From: Xanthobacteraceae bacterium
Lineage (GTDB): Bacteria > Pseudomonadota > Alphaproteobacteria > Rhizobiales > Xanthobacteraceae
Reading direction: 5' to 3'
Assembly (NCBI GenBank): GCA_022844205.1
Contig: JALHMF010000001.1
Coordinates: forward strand, 16,615-80,614
Length of the DNA: 64,000 bases
The translations under genes were made by a program, and so were the position numbers. Under the pieces are notes generated by a model, which was given only the letters and a program-made list of their open reading frames with translations, was not told the origin of the DNA and did not search any database. Positions 43,195 through 52,354 of this stretch are shown here, piece by piece (position 1 is the first letter of the stretch; each line of letters opens with the position of its first letter).

Positions 43195-45072
43195 ATGTCC
43201 AAACCCGCGCAACAACAAAATTGGGAAGCGGCACCGATGCGCAAGGTGCGGCTCGGCCCGCGCGATTTTGTTCTGGATAAAAAACCGGATGGCACGATCC
43301 ATGTCCGCTCGCCGCACAAGCTCGGGCCGTATCCCACGAAAATTACCGAGCGCATCGAACACTGGGCCAAGACGACGCCGGATCAGGTTTTTCTCGGCGA
43401 GCGCGCGGCGGACGGAAGCTGGCGCACGATCACCTATGGCGATTTCCGTGACCAAATCCGCGCCATCGGCGAGGCGCTGCTGTCGCGCAATCTTTCCGCC
43501 GAGCGTCCGCTGGTGATCCTCTCCGGCAACGACATCGACCATGCGCTGATCGCCTATGCCGCACTTTATATCGGTGTGCCGCACGCGCCAGTGTCGCCCG
43601 CCTATTCGCTGGTGTCGGACGATTTCGGCAAGCTCTCGCATATCTTCCAGTTGCTGACGCCGGGGCTCGTATTCGTTGCGGACGGCAAGCCGTTCGAGCG
43701 GGCGATCCGGCAGATCGTGCCGCCGGATAGAGAGGTCATCTGCGTGCGCAATCCGGTGTCGTCGCACAAGTCGACCGCGTTCGCCGATTTGCAGAAAGTC
43801 CAGCCGACGGCGGCGGTGGATGCCGCGCACGACAGGATTACGCCGGATACGATCACCAAATTCCTGTTCACGTCGGGTTCGACGGGCCGCCCCAAGGGCG
43901 TCATCAACACCCAGCGCATGTGGTGCTCGAATCAGGAGATGATCCGCACCTCACTTGCATTCTTGCGGGACGAACCGCCGGTGACGCTCGACTGGGCGCC
44001 GTGGCATCACACGGCGGCGGGCAATCACGATCTCGGACTGATCCTGTTCAACGGCGGCTCCTATTACATCGACGGCGGCAAGCCGCTGCCGGGCGCCATC
44101 GAAACCACCGTGCGAAATTTAAAAGAGATCGCGCCGACCTGGTACTTCAACGTGCCAAAAGGGTATGAGGCACTGTTGCCCTATCTTCGCAGCGACCAGC
44201 AGTTGCGCGAGAATTTCTATCAAAAAATGCAATGCCTCTGGTTCGCAGGTGCCGCGCTGGCGCAACATGTGTTCGAGGAAGTGCAGGAGCTGGCGGTGCA
44301 AACCGTGGGCGAGCGGATTGCGTTTCTTACGGGATTCGGCGCGACCGAGAGCGCACCCTTCGCGCTCGCGCGCATCTGGGAGACGGACAATTCCACGAAC
44401 ATGGGCCTGCCCGGCGTGGGTTGCGAACTGAAGCTCGTGCCGATGGACGGCAAGCTCGACGCGCGCCTGAAGGGGCCGAACCTCACGCCCGGCTACTGGC
44501 GCGAGCCGGAGCTGACGAAGAAAGCCTTCGACGAAGAAGGATTTTATCGGCTGGGCGACGCGCTGAAGTTTCAGGACGAGAAAGACCCCGGCAAGGGATT
44601 GCTGTTCGACGGCCGCACGGCGGAGGATTTCAAACTCTCAAGCGGGACCTGGGTGAATGTCGGGCCGCTCAAGTCACAAGTCGTCAATGCCTTCGCGCCC
44701 TATGTGCGCGACGTGGTGCTGGCCGGTATCGACAAGAGTTATCTCTCGGCTTTGATTTTCCCCAATCTCGAAGACTGCCGGAAACTGTGCGGCGTGGGCG
44801 CGGATGCGTCGGCCGCCGAGATTCTCACGCATGAGAGGGTCCGCGCGAAATTTACGGCAATGCTCAGGGACTTTGCGCGCAAGGGAACCGGCAGCTCCAA
44901 TCGTCTGGAAAGAATTCTACTGCTCGAAGTGCCGCCCTCGATGGACGCGGGCGAGATGACGGACAAGGGCTCGATCAACCAGCGCGCGGTGCTTGCGCAG
45001 CGTGCGGCTCTCGTGGAAGAACTTTATGCGGACCAGCCAACGGCGCCGGTGATCCGTGCGGAGATACAGTAA
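43195..45072 (+). CDS. feruloyl-CoA synthetase-like AMP-forming acid-CoA ligase
   Basis: This 625-residue adenylate-forming ligase has the AMP-binding P-loop [16 protein letters not shown] and the later motifs GFGATESAP and [10 protein letters not shown]. The N-terminal arrangement [20 protein letters not shown] and the lack of the usual C-terminal PKTxxGKxxR lysine motif, replaced by a [15 protein letters not shown] end, match feruloyl-CoA synthase-type ligases. It probably activates a hydroxycinnamate such as ferulate or p-coumarate. The thiolase starts at the next base after the stop, so they are coupled. Confidence 0.85.
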   Translation: MSKPAQQQNWEAAPMRKVRLGPRDFVLDKKPDGTIHVRSPHKLGPYPTKITERIEHWAKTTPDQVFLGERAADGSWRTITYGDFRDQIRAIGEALLSRNLSAERPLVILSGNDIDHALIAYAALYIGVPHAPVSPAYSLVSDDFGKLSHIFQLLTPGLVFVADGKPFERAIRQIVPPDREVICVRNPVSSHKSTAFADLQKVQPTAAVDAAHDRITPDTITKFLFTSGSTGRPKGVINTQRMWCSNQEMIRTSLAFLRDEPPVTLDWAPWHHTAAGNHDLGLILFNGGSYYIDGGKPLPGAIETTVRNLKEIAPTWYFNVPKGYEALLPYLRSDQQLRENFYQKMQCLWFAGAALAQHVFEEVQELAVQTVGERIAFLTGFGATESAPFALARIWETDNSTNMGLPGVGCELKLVPMDGKLDARLKGPNLTPGYWREPELTKKAFDEEGFYRLGDALKFQDEKDPGKGLLFDGRTAEDFKLSSGTWVNVGPLKSQVVNAFAPYVRDVVLAGIDKSYLSALIFPNLEDCRKLCGVGADASAAEILTHERVRAKFTAMLRDFARKGTGSSNRLERILLLEVPPSMDAGEMTDKGSINQRAVLAQRAALVEELYADQPTAPVIRAEIQ

Positions 45073-46332
45073 ATGGACAGATCGCTCGGCATCGGCGGCT
45101 CGTGGCAGGACATCTGGATCCTCGACGGCGTGCGCACGCCGTTCGCCGATTATAACGGTGCGCTCTCGCCCGTTTCCCCGACCGATCTCGGCATCAAGGC
45201 CGCGCGCTCGGTGTTCGCGCGCTGCAAGATTTCCCCGGAGGACGTGAACGTCGTCATAACCGGCTCGATGGCGCAGGCGAGCTTCGACACCTACTGCCTG
45301 CCGCGCCATGTCGGGCTTTATTCCGGCGTGCCGATCGAGGTGCCGGCGCACATGGTCCAGCGCGTCTGCGGCACCGGCATCGAAGTCCTGATGCAGGCGG
45401 CGGATTCGATCTCCCATCGCGGCGCTGAACTCGCTTTATGCGTGGGCGCGGAATCCATGAGCCGCAATCCGGTCGCGTCCTACACGATGCGTGGCGGTTT
45501 CCGCATGGGCAATCCGGAGTTCAAGGATTTCCTCTGGGAGGCGCTGCTCGACCCCTCGGCCAACTGCACGATGGGCGACACAGCGGAAACGCTTGCGAAA
45601 AAATACCAGATCACGCGGCCGGAAGTGGACGCCTATGCTGCGAGAAGTTTCAAGCGCGCGCTGGCCGCGCAAAAATCCGGCTATCTCAAAGGCGAAATCG
45701 CGCCGGTCACCAACGAGACATTCGAGCGCGAAGGATACAATCCGCGCGGCATACGACTGAAAGGCAAGGAAGCCGAATTGGCCACGGACACCCATGTGCG
45801 GCCCTCGCCGGCGGAAACGCTCGCAAAAATTCGCCCCGCGTTTGGGGGCGTACAGACCGGCGGAAACTCAAGCGCCGTGGTCGACGGCGCTGTGGCCGCA
45901 CTCGTCTCGAATTCGGCCTACGCGAAGAAAAACGGAAAAGCTTCGCTCGCTCGCATTGCGGCCGGAGTCACGGTCGGCGTGCCGCCGGAAATCATGGGCA
46001 TCGGCCCGGTACCGGCGATCAAGGCGCTGCTTGCGCGCACCGGGCTGAAACTTTCCGATATCGACCGGTTCGAAATCAACGAAGCCTTCGGCGCGCAGGT
46101 GATGGCCTGCGCGCGCGAGCTTGGCATCGACGAGAACAAGCTGAACGTGAACGGCGGCGCGATCGCCATCGGACATCCCTTGGGTGCGAGCGGTCTGCGC
46201 CTTGCGGTCACGCTGGGGCGCGAGCTGAAACAATCCGGCGGGCGTTATGGCATCGCGTCGGCCTGTATCGGCGGCGGGCAGGGGATCGCGCTCCTGATCG
46301 AGAATCCTGAAAAGATGAACGGAAAGAACTGA
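45073..46332 (+). CDS. acetyl-CoA C-acyltransferase (thiolase)
   Basis: This 419-residue thiolase has nucleophile Cys99 in VQRVCGTGIEV, the NEAFGAQ motif, His in GGAIAIGHPLGASG and the second Cys in SACIGGGQG. The N-terminus has about 12 extra residues before the usual start. It follows the CoA ligase without a gap and is followed after one base by a short-chain dehydrogenase, making a compact beta-oxidation-type set. It would release acetyl-CoA from a 3-ketoacyl-CoA made from the activated aromatic acid. Confidence 0.92.
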   Translation: MDRSLGIGGSWQDIWILDGVRTPFADYNGALSPVSPTDLGIKAARSVFARCKISPEDVNVVITGSMAQASFDTYCLPRHVGLYSGVPIEVPAHMVQRVCGTGIEVLMQAADSISHRGAELALCVGAESMSRNPVASYTMRGGFRMGNPEFKDFLWEALLDPSANCTMGDTAETLAKKYQITRPEVDAYAARSFKRALAAQKSGYLKGEIAPVTNETFEREGYNPRGIRLKGKEAELATDTHVRPSPAETLAKIRPAFGGVQTGGNSSAVVDGAVAALVSNSAYAKKNGKASLARIAAGVTVGVPPEIMGIGPVPAIKALLARTGLKLSDIDRFEINEAFGAQVMACARELGIDENKLNVNGGAIAIGHPLGASGLRLAVTLGRELKQSGGRYGIASACIGGGQGIALLIENPEKMNGKN

Positions 46333-46333
46333 T

Positions 46334-47095
46334 ATGGACGCCCAAGGACATGCCGCTATCTTAACGGGAGCCGGCTCCGGCCTCGGTGCTGCGACCGCCG
46401 TAGCACTTGCGAAAGCAGGTGCCAGAGTGACGCTGCTCGACGTCAACATCGACGGCGCGAATAAAATCGCGAATGCGATCGATGGCCTTGCGATCCAATG
46501 CGATGTGACGAACGCAAAGGAATCCGAGGCCGCGGTCGCGGAAGCCGAGACCACCAACGGTATCGCGCGCATTCTGGTGAATTGCGCGGGCATCGGACCT
46601 GCGAAGCGCATCGTCGGCAAGGAAGGCCCGCAACCGCTGGAGGAGTTCGAGCGGGTGATCAAAATCAATCTGATCGGCACCTTTAACATGATGCGGCTTG
46701 TCGCAGCGGCGATGCAGAAGGCCGAGCCGATGCTGGACGGCGAACGCGGCGTGATCATCTCGACCGCTTCGGTCGCGGCCTATGAAGGGCAGATCGGACA
46801 GGCCGCGTACTCGGCCTCCAAGGGCGGCGTGGTCGCCTTGACGCTGCCGGCGGCGCGCGAATTCGCGCAGTTCGGCATCCGCGTGCTCGCGATCGCGCCC
46901 GGAATCTTCAAGACGCCGATGGTCGGCTCCATGCCTGAGGAAGTGCAGCAGAGCCTTGCGAATTCGATTCCGTTCCCGAAGCTGCTCGGCACGCCAGAGC
47001 AATACGCGCAGCTTGCGATGCACATGGTGGAGAACCGCTATCTCAACGGCGAAGTCGTCCGCCTCGACGGCGCCATCCGCATGCAGCCGAAATAG
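46334..47095 (+). CDS. SDR-family 3-hydroxyacyl-CoA dehydrogenase (HSD10-like)
   Basis: This 253-residue short-chain dehydrogenase has the cofactor loop TGAGSGLGAATAVAL (11-25), the strand LVNCAG, catalytic Ser146, Tyr159 and Lys163 (AAYSASKGG), and LDV at the adenine-binding site. These point to NAD. The sequence around STASVAAYEGQIGQAAYS resembles type II 3-hydroxyacyl-CoA dehydrogenases. In the operon it would oxidise the 3-hydroxyacyl-CoA formed by the hydratase. Confidence 0.88.
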   Translation: MDAQGHAAILTGAGSGLGAATAVALAKAGARVTLLDVNIDGANKIANAIDGLAIQCDVTNAKESEAAVAEAETTNGIARILVNCAGIGPAKRIVGKEGPQPLEEFERVIKINLIGTFNMMRLVAAAMQKAEPMLDGERGVIISTASVAAYEGQIGQAAYSASKGGVVALTLPAAREFAQFGIRVLAIAPGIFKTPMVGSMPEEVQQSLANSIPFPKLLGTPEQYAQLAMHMVENRYLNGEVVRLDGAIRMQPK

Positions 47096-47141
47096 GCGTG
47101 ATCCCGAAAAACGGAAACCGGTTTTCGGGAAAGATCACGCC
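47096..47141. repeat. GGCGTGATC...GATCACGCC palindrome
   Basis: GGCGTGATCCCGAAAAACGG and AACCGGTTTTCGGGAAAGAT with CACGCC form a near-perfect 46-base inverted repeat around a CCGG centre. A similar palindrome is, from memory, common between genes in Hyphomicrobiales. Confidence 0.8.
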
Positions 47142-47164
47142 CAAACAAAAAGACACGAGGGAAA

Positions 47165-47581
47165 ATGCTCACGAACCATTACAGCTGGCGCATCACCTGG
47201 GGGCAGTGCGACCCGGCCGGGATTGTTTATTACCCGCGCTATTTCGAGATTTTCGACAACGCGGCGACGGCGCTGTTCGAGCGGGCGCTCGGCATGACCA
47301 AGTTCGAGTTCCTGAAAGCGCACAATGCCGTCGGCTACCCGATGGTGGACACGCGCGCGAAATTCGTTGCACCCACCAAATTTGGCGACGATGTGATTGT
47401 CGAAACGACGGTCACCGAATTCCGCCGCTCCAGCTTCGACATTCTGCACAAGCTGACGAAAGGCGGCGAGCTTTGCGTCGAGTGCACGGAGACGCGCGTC
47501 TGGGCGGGACGCGATCCGGCGGATGCCGAGAAGATCAAGGCAGTGGCGATTCCGGAAAGCGTGCTGGAGAAATTTCGGTAG
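47165..47581 (+). CDS. 4-hydroxybenzoyl-CoA thioesterase-like hotdog protein
   Basis: This 138-residue hotdog-fold protein has the active-site sequence WGQCDPAGIVYYPRYF with Asp16, the signature of Pseudomonas-type 4-hydroxybenzoyl-CoA thioesterase. EFRRSSFDILHKLTK follows, as in that family. It would release 4-hydroxybenzoate or vanillate from its CoA ester after the thiolase step. It lies 69 bases after the dehydrogenase, with a palindrome between. Confidence 0.88.
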   Translation: MLTNHYSWRITWGQCDPAGIVYYPRYFEIFDNAATALFERALGMTKFEFLKAHNAVGYPMVDTRAKFVAPTKFGDDVIVETTVTEFRRSSFDILHKLTKGGELCVECTETRVWAGRDPADAEKIKAVAIPESVLEKFR

Positions 47582-47584
47582 ATT

Positions 47585-47709
47585 TCCCTCCCCCTGCAAG
47601 GGGGAGGGAAGTTTGCTTGAGCGAAGCGAAAAGCAAACGGGTGGGGGTCATGCTGTGACCCCCACCCGCTCGCTACGCTCGCACCCTCCCCCTTGCAGGG
47701 GGAGGGATG
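47585..47709. repeat. paired CCCTCCCCC palindromes (family A)
   Basis: CCCTCCCCCTGCAAGGGGGA and CCCTCCCCCTTGCAGGGGGA enclose an inverted GGGTGGGGGTCA / TGACCCCCACCC pair meeting at CATGCTG. It fills the space between two convergent genes and may serve as a two-way terminator. Confidence 0.85.
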
Positions 47710-47715
47710 ATAAGA

Positions 47716-48822
47716 TCACCCCCAAACTTCCTTGGCGATCTTCACAATCATCGACAGCTTGGCCCACTGTTCGTCCTCGGCGAGCACGTTGCCTTCTTCC
47801 GTGGAAGCAAATCCGCATTGCGGCGACAGACAAAGCTGGTCGAGGGCCACGAATTTCTCCGCTTCCTGGATGCGCTTCATGATGTGGTCCGGCTTTTCCA
47901 GCGTGCCGCTCTTCGAGGTCACGAGGCCGAGCACCACGAGCTTGTTGCCCTTCGGCACGAAGCGCAGCGGCTCGAAGCCGCCGGCGCGGTCGCTGTCGTA
48001 TTCGAGGAAATAGCCGTCATAGTTGACCTTGCCGAACAGCAACTCGGCAACCGGCTCATAGCCTCCTTCCGAAATCCAGGTGGAGCGGAAGTTGCCGCGG
48101 CAGACATGGGTCGTAATGGTCATATCCGAGGGCTTCGCTTCGAGTGCGGCGTTGATCACCTTGGCGTAGATTTCCGGCAGCTTCTCCACGTCCTCGCCGC
48201 GCGCCTTCGCCTGCTTCAACTGCTCCTGCGAGCACAGGTAGGCCCAGACCGTGTCGTCAAGCTGCAGGTAGCGGCAGCCGGCGCCGTAGAAAGCCCTGAT
48301 CGCCTTCTGATAGGTGCGGCCGAGATCGTCGAAGAAAATATCGAGGTCCGGATAGACGTCCTTGCTGACGCCTTTGCGGCCGCCGCGGAAATGCAAAACG
48401 GAAGGAGAAGGAATCGTCATCTTCGGCGTCACCTTCGTGTGCGCCTTCAGAAACCGGAAATGCTCCAGCATCGGGTGCGCATTCGGGAAGTCGAGCTTGC
48501 CGGTGACGCGCACACTCTGCGACTTCGTCTGCACGCCCTGGAACTGGATGCCTTCGGCGGCTTCATAGAGTTCGACGCCGGTGAGCAGGCCGAGAAAATC
48601 GAAGTGCCACCACGCGCGGCGATACTCGCCATCGGTCGCGAGCTGCAGGCCGATGTCCTCCTGCTTCTTGATGATCTTTTCGATCTCGCGGTCTTCCACC
48701 GCCTTCAATTGCTCCGGGGTGATTTCGCCCTTCTCGCGCTTCTGGCGCGCTTCCTTCAGCGAAGCGGAGCGCAGCATGCTGCCCACATGATCGGCGCGAA
48801 ACGGAGGCTTTTGACGCCGCAT
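47716..48822 (-). CDS. second MetE-like (core methionine synthase family) protein, YxjG type
   Basis: This 368-residue single MetE C-terminal-type barrel begins PPFRADHVGSMLRSASLKEA. It has zinc-site candidates His and Cys in TTHVCRGNF, the acidic YFLEYDSDRAGGFEPL and Cys in LSPQCGFAS. YxjG/YxjH-like proteins are thought to make methionine from unusual methyl donors. It is a different subgroup from the MetE-like protein at 20044-21216. No cobalamin domain or MetE N-terminal half is present. Confidence 0.82.
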   Translation of the reverse strand: MRRQKPPFRADHVGSMLRSASLKEARQKREKGEITPEQLKAVEDREIEKIIKKQEDIGLQLATDGEYRRAWWHFDFLGLLTGVELYEAAEGIQFQGVQTKSQSVRVTGKLDFPNAHPMLEHFRFLKAHTKVTPKMTIPSPSVLHFRGGRKGVSKDVYPDLDIFFDDLGRTYQKAIRAFYGAGCRYLQLDDTVWAYLCSQEQLKQAKARGEDVEKLPEIYAKVINAALEAKPSDMTITTHVCRGNFRSTWISEGGYEPVAELLFGKVNYDGYFLEYDSDRAGGFEPLRFVPKGNKLVVLGLVTSKSGTLEKPDHIMKRIQEAEKFVALDQLCLSPQCGFASTEEGNVLAEDEQWAKLSMIVKIAKEVWG

Positions 48823-49010
48823 TTTCCATCCCTGTTTATTTCGCGGTTATTTACAGCAGTGTGGTTGCATTGAAAACCGGAACCTCACGGCCTTGTGTAG
48901 CGTTGCCATGCGCCGTTCACGAACGGCTCAAATGGGCGGCGGATTCCCGATTTCGGTTGTCCGCAATCCGGCCGGGGCGCAAACTCGTATCATCAAGGGG
49001 AGCATCAATA

Positions 49011-50234
49011 ATGTCCGGCGCATCATCGGCACTTCGGCAATCGGCGTCCGCTGAGCCGCACAAGGTCTGGCTCGACGCCTATCGAAGCGTGCGGGCGGAG
49101 ACCGAACGGCGTGCCGCGCCATTGTCTCCGGAAGACCAGGCGATCCAGTCGATGCCGGATGCGAGCCCGACGAAATGGCATCGCGCGCACACGACCTGGT
49201 TCTTCGAACAGTTCATTCTCGCTCCCCATATTGAAAATTATCGTCCGTTCGACGAACGCTTCGCCTACCTGTTCAATTCCTATTATGTCGCCGCGGGCCC
49301 GCGCCATGCGCGGCCGAAACGCGGTCTGATCACACGTCCCCATGCGCAGGAAGTCGCGGCCTATCGCCGGCATGTGGATGAGGCGGTAACGGCACTGCTG
49401 GAGTCGTCGGCACCGGCGATGCTGGAGCAGATCACGCCGCTCATCGAACTCGGCCTGCATCACGAGCAGCAGCATCAGGAGCTGATCCTGACGGATATTC
49501 TCCACGCGTTTTCGCAGAATCCGACCTGGCCGGTTTATGACTCGAACTGGCAGATGCCGCGCGTCTTGGGCGCGCATGAATTTGTCGAGGTGCCCTCGGG
49601 CGTTCATCTGATCGGCCACAAGGGCAAGGACTTTCATTTCGATAACGAAGGACCTTCGCATCGGGAGTTGATCGAGCCGGTGAAGATTGCGCGCTCGCTC
49701 GTCACCAATGCCGAGTGGCTCGAATTCATGCGCGACGGCGGCTACAGCAACCATTCACTCTGGCTGTCCGACGGCTGGGCGGCGGTGCAGGCCGATGAGT
49801 TGAGCGCGCCGGCTTACTGGCAGGAAAAGGACGGCGAGTGGTTTTCTTTCACGCTGGGCGGATTGCGGCCGGTCGATCCGGATTCGCCCGTCTGCCACAT
49901 CGGCTATTTCGAGGCGGACGCATACGCTCGCTGGGCGGGCAAGCATCTTCCCTCCGAATCCGAATGGGAAGTCGCCACGCGCCATAACCTGATCGACGAC
50001 GCGTTCGGCGTGGCCTGGCAGTGGACGCGCAGTGCTTATCTTCCCTATCCGGGCTACCGCGCGCCGGACGGCGCCATCGGCGAATACAACGGCAAGTTCA
50101 TGATCAGCCAGATGGTGCTGCGCGGCTCGTCGGTTGCGACACCGGAAAACCATGCACGCCTCACCTATCGCAACTTTTTCTATCCGCCGCATCGCTGGCA
50201 GTTCACCGGCCTGCGGCTCGCGGAATTCGCGTGA
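49011..50234 (+). CDS. egtB: ergothioneine sulfoxide synthase EgtB
   Basis: This 407-residue non-haem iron enzyme joins a DinB-like N-terminal domain to a formylglycine-generating-enzyme-like C-terminal domain. Iron ligands by alignment are H60 (WHRAHTTW), H151 and H155 (HHEQQHQE). It forms the C-S bond between a thiol donor and hercynine. The C-terminal domain has HLPSESEWEVATR and the end FFYPPHRWQFTGLRLAE. ATG 49011 has an AAGGGGAG site; the frame is open upstream without family sequence. The stop overlaps the egtD start by one base. Confidence 0.95.
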   Translation: MSGASSALRQSASAEPHKVWLDAYRSVRAETERRAAPLSPEDQAIQSMPDASPTKWHRAHTTWFFEQFILAPHIENYRPFDERFAYLFNSYYVAAGPRHARPKRGLITRPHAQEVAAYRRHVDEAVTALLESSAPAMLEQITPLIELGLHHEQQHQELILTDILHAFSQNPTWPVYDSNWQMPRVLGAHEFVEVPSGVHLIGHKGKDFHFDNEGPSHRELIEPVKIARSLVTNAEWLEFMRDGGYSNHSLWLSDGWAAVQADELSAPAYWQEKDGEWFSFTLGGLRPVDPDSPVCHIGYFEADAYARWAGKHLPSESEWEVATRHNLIDDAFGVAWQWTRSAYLPYPGYRAPDGAIGEYNGKFMISQMVLRGSSVATPENHARLTYRNFFYPPHRWQFTGLRLAEFA

Positions 50235-51202
50235 TGACGGTTGCGGAAAGAATCCTGCGCACCGACTCGGCGGACGACGCGCGCGCCGCCTTCGCACGCG
50301 ATGCCATTGCGGGCTTGAGTCAGAAACAAAAAACGCTTCCACCTAAATATTTCTACGACGAGCGCGGCTCAAAGCTGTTCGAAGAGATCACCCGCACGCC
50401 GGAATACTATCCGACGCGGACGGAGCTTGGCATTCTGGAGCGTGAAGGCAGGAACATCGCGGAACATGTTCCGGCCGGCGCGGCGCTGGTGGAATTCGGC
50501 AGCGGCTCCTCGGCGAAGATCCGCGCGCTGTTGAGCGCGCTCGACAAGTTACAGGTCTATGTGCCGGTCGATATTTCGCCCGAGTTTCTGGAAGCGGAAG
50601 CGGTGAGCCTGGAAAAGGATTTTCCGCATCTTTCGGTGCAGCCGGTGGTGGCGGATTTCACGCGGGCCTTCGCCCTGCCTGCGGCTGCCCTGAAGCGTCC
50701 GCGCGCCGGCTTCTTTCCCGGCTCCACCATTGGCAACTTCGAGCCGCGCGAGGCCGGAAAGTTCCTGCGCCACGCGGCGAAGATCCTTGGAGCGGGGTCG
50801 GTATTCGTTGTCGGCGTCGATCTGGTCAAGGACGAGAATTTGCTGAACGCCGCCTATAATGACGCGGCGGGCGTCACCGCTGCGTTCAATCTCAATCTGC
50901 TCGCCCGCATGAACCGCGAGCTGGGCGCCAACTTCGATCTCGATGCGTTCTCGCATCGCGCCTTTTTCAACCGGCGTTTGAGCCGTATCGAAATGCATCT
51001 TTTGAGCCGGGCATCGCAGCGCGTCTCCATCGGCGGCCGCGATTTCAGTTTCTCTCTGGGCGAGACCATCCACACCGAATGCAGCTGCAAATATTCGCTG
51101 CAATCCTTCGCGGCACTCGCCGCCAACAGCGGCTGGTCGGTGCTGCAGGGCTGGACCGACGAGCGGCAATTATTCTCCGTTCACGCGCTCGCCCGCGACT
51201 GA
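50234..51202 (+). CDS. egtD: L-histidine N-alpha-methyltransferase EgtD
   Basis: This 322-residue methyltransferase makes hercynine from histidine using three S-adenosylmethionine. The SAM loop is VEFGSGSSAKIRALL and GFFPGSTIGNF is the family hallmark; KYFYDERGSKLFEEITR near the N-terminus is also typical. The start overlaps the egtB stop (TGATG). Together egtB and egtD supply hercynine and its sulfoxide conjugate. egtC and egtA are not beside them, and the C-S lyase must be elsewhere. Confidence 0.96.
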   Translation: MTVAERILRTDSADDARAAFARDAIAGLSQKQKTLPPKYFYDERGSKLFEEITRTPEYYPTRTELGILEREGRNIAEHVPAGAALVEFGSGSSAKIRALLSALDKLQVYVPVDISPEFLEAEAVSLEKDFPHLSVQPVVADFTRAFALPAAALKRPRAGFFPGSTIGNFEPREAGKFLRHAAKILGAGSVFVVGVDLVKDENLLNAAYNDAAGVTAAFNLNLLARMNRELGANFDLDAFSHRAFFNRRLSRIEMHLLSRASQRVSIGGRDFSFSLGETIHTECSCKYSLQSFAALAANSGWSVLQGWTDERQLFSVHALARD

Positions 51203-51210
51203 TTCGAGGT

Positions 51211-51308
51211 GCCCGGGCGAGCGCGGAGGCAATCCGTGCGAGACCCCGGGTCCAGTGGATGTCGAAAGTGAGACTGGACCCCGGCGCTCGCTTCGCTCGG
51301 TCGGGGAA
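51211..51308. repeat. family D element
   Basis: GCCCGGGCGAGCGCGGAGGC, then GAGACCCCGGGTCCAGT, face GACTGGACCCCGGCGCTCGC with GGTCGGGGAACG. Relatives are at 37788-37895 and 40188-40233. Confidence 0.75.
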
Positions 51309-51380
51309 CGCCGCCTTCTCTTCACCAAGCGATGCCCGATGAATATGATGCGGGGGATTTGAAGGGGGCAGGGATCATCC

Positions 51381-52253
51381 ATGAAAATTGTTGGCTTCGA
51401 GCGTGGCGGCGCGTTGCATCTGGGCGTGGTGGAAGGCGAGTTTGTAATCGACCTGCAGGCGGCCGATCCTTCATTCCCCGCGGACCTGAAGGATGTGCTC
51501 GCCAAACACAACGGCGATCTGAAGCCGCTCGCGGAGCTCGCCAAATGCGCGCCCGCGTCCGCGCGCATTCCGCTCAAAGGCATCCGATATGCCCTGCCGG
51601 TGAACAATCCCGGCAAGATTGTGGCCCTCGGGCTGAACTATCTCGACCACGTCAAGGAAGGCCCGCAGAAGGACAACATCCCGAAATTTCCGACGATCTT
51701 CATGCGCTGCCGCACCTCGCTGGCGCCGCACGATGCGCCGCTGCTGCGGCCGAAGGTTTCGGAGACATTCGATTACGAAGCCGAACTCGTACTGGTTGTC
51801 GGCAGCCGCGCGAAGCATCTGACGCTTGCGAACGCCTATTCCTGCATCGCCGGCTGGTCCTGCTTCAACGAAGGCTCGATCCGCGAATTTCAGCGCAAGA
51901 CGACGCAGTGGGACATGGGCAAGAATTTCGACCGGACCGGCGGGTTTGGGCCCTGGTTCGTGAGCGCCGAGGAAGTGCCTGCGGGCGGCAAGGGTCTGAA
52001 GATCGAAAGCCGCATCAACGGCCAAGTCATGCAATCGGACAACACCGACAACATGATGTTCCCGGTTGCCGAAACACTCGTCTACCTGACGCAGGGCATG
52101 ACGCTGGAGCCGGGCGATATCGTACTCACCGGCACGCCTTCAGGGGTCGGTCATCCGCGCAAGCCGCCGGTCTGGATGAAGCCGGGCGACATCGTGGAGA
52201 TCGAGATCGAGAAGGTGGGGTTACTGCGGAATACGATCGAGGATGAGCACTGA
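51381..52253 (+). CDS. fumarylacetoacetate hydrolase-family protein
   Basis: This 290-residue FAH-fold protein has an N-terminal cap domain and a catalytic domain starting GKIVALGLNYLDHVKEG (78-94). Metal ligands E133 and E135 are in YEAELVLVVG. The third acidic ligand position reads NEGSIREFQ where many members have NDxSxRD. DIVLTGTPSGVGHPRKPP is also present. Members hydrolyse or decarboxylate beta-diketo or oxo acids in catabolism. The substrate is not evident. It stands alone between repeats. Confidence 0.85.
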   Translation: MKIVGFERGGALHLGVVEGEFVIDLQAADPSFPADLKDVLAKHNGDLKPLAELAKCAPASARIPLKGIRYALPVNNPGKIVALGLNYLDHVKEGPQKDNIPKFPTIFMRCRTSLAPHDAPLLRPKVSETFDYEAELVLVVGSRAKHLTLANAYSCIAGWSCFNEGSIREFQRKTTQWDMGKNFDRTGGFGPWFVSAEEVPAGGKGLKIESRINGQVMQSDNTDNMMFPVAETLVYLTQGMTLEPGDIVLTGTPSGVGHPRKPPVWMKPGDIVEIEIEKVGLLRNTIEDEH

Positions 52254-52255
52254 CT

Positions 52256-52348
52256 GTCATGCCCCGCGGAAGCGGGGCATCCAGTAAACTCTGAATCGAA
52301 AATTAGAAGTATGCGAGTACTGGATCATCCGCTTTCGCGGATGATGAC
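52256..52348. repeat. family C element
   Basis: GTCATGCCCCGCGGAAGCGG with GCATCCAGTAA faces GTACTGGATCATCCGCTTTC with GCGGATGATGACA. It separates the convergent FAH-like and DapA-like genes. Confidence 0.85.
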
Positions 52349-52354
52349 AGTATT

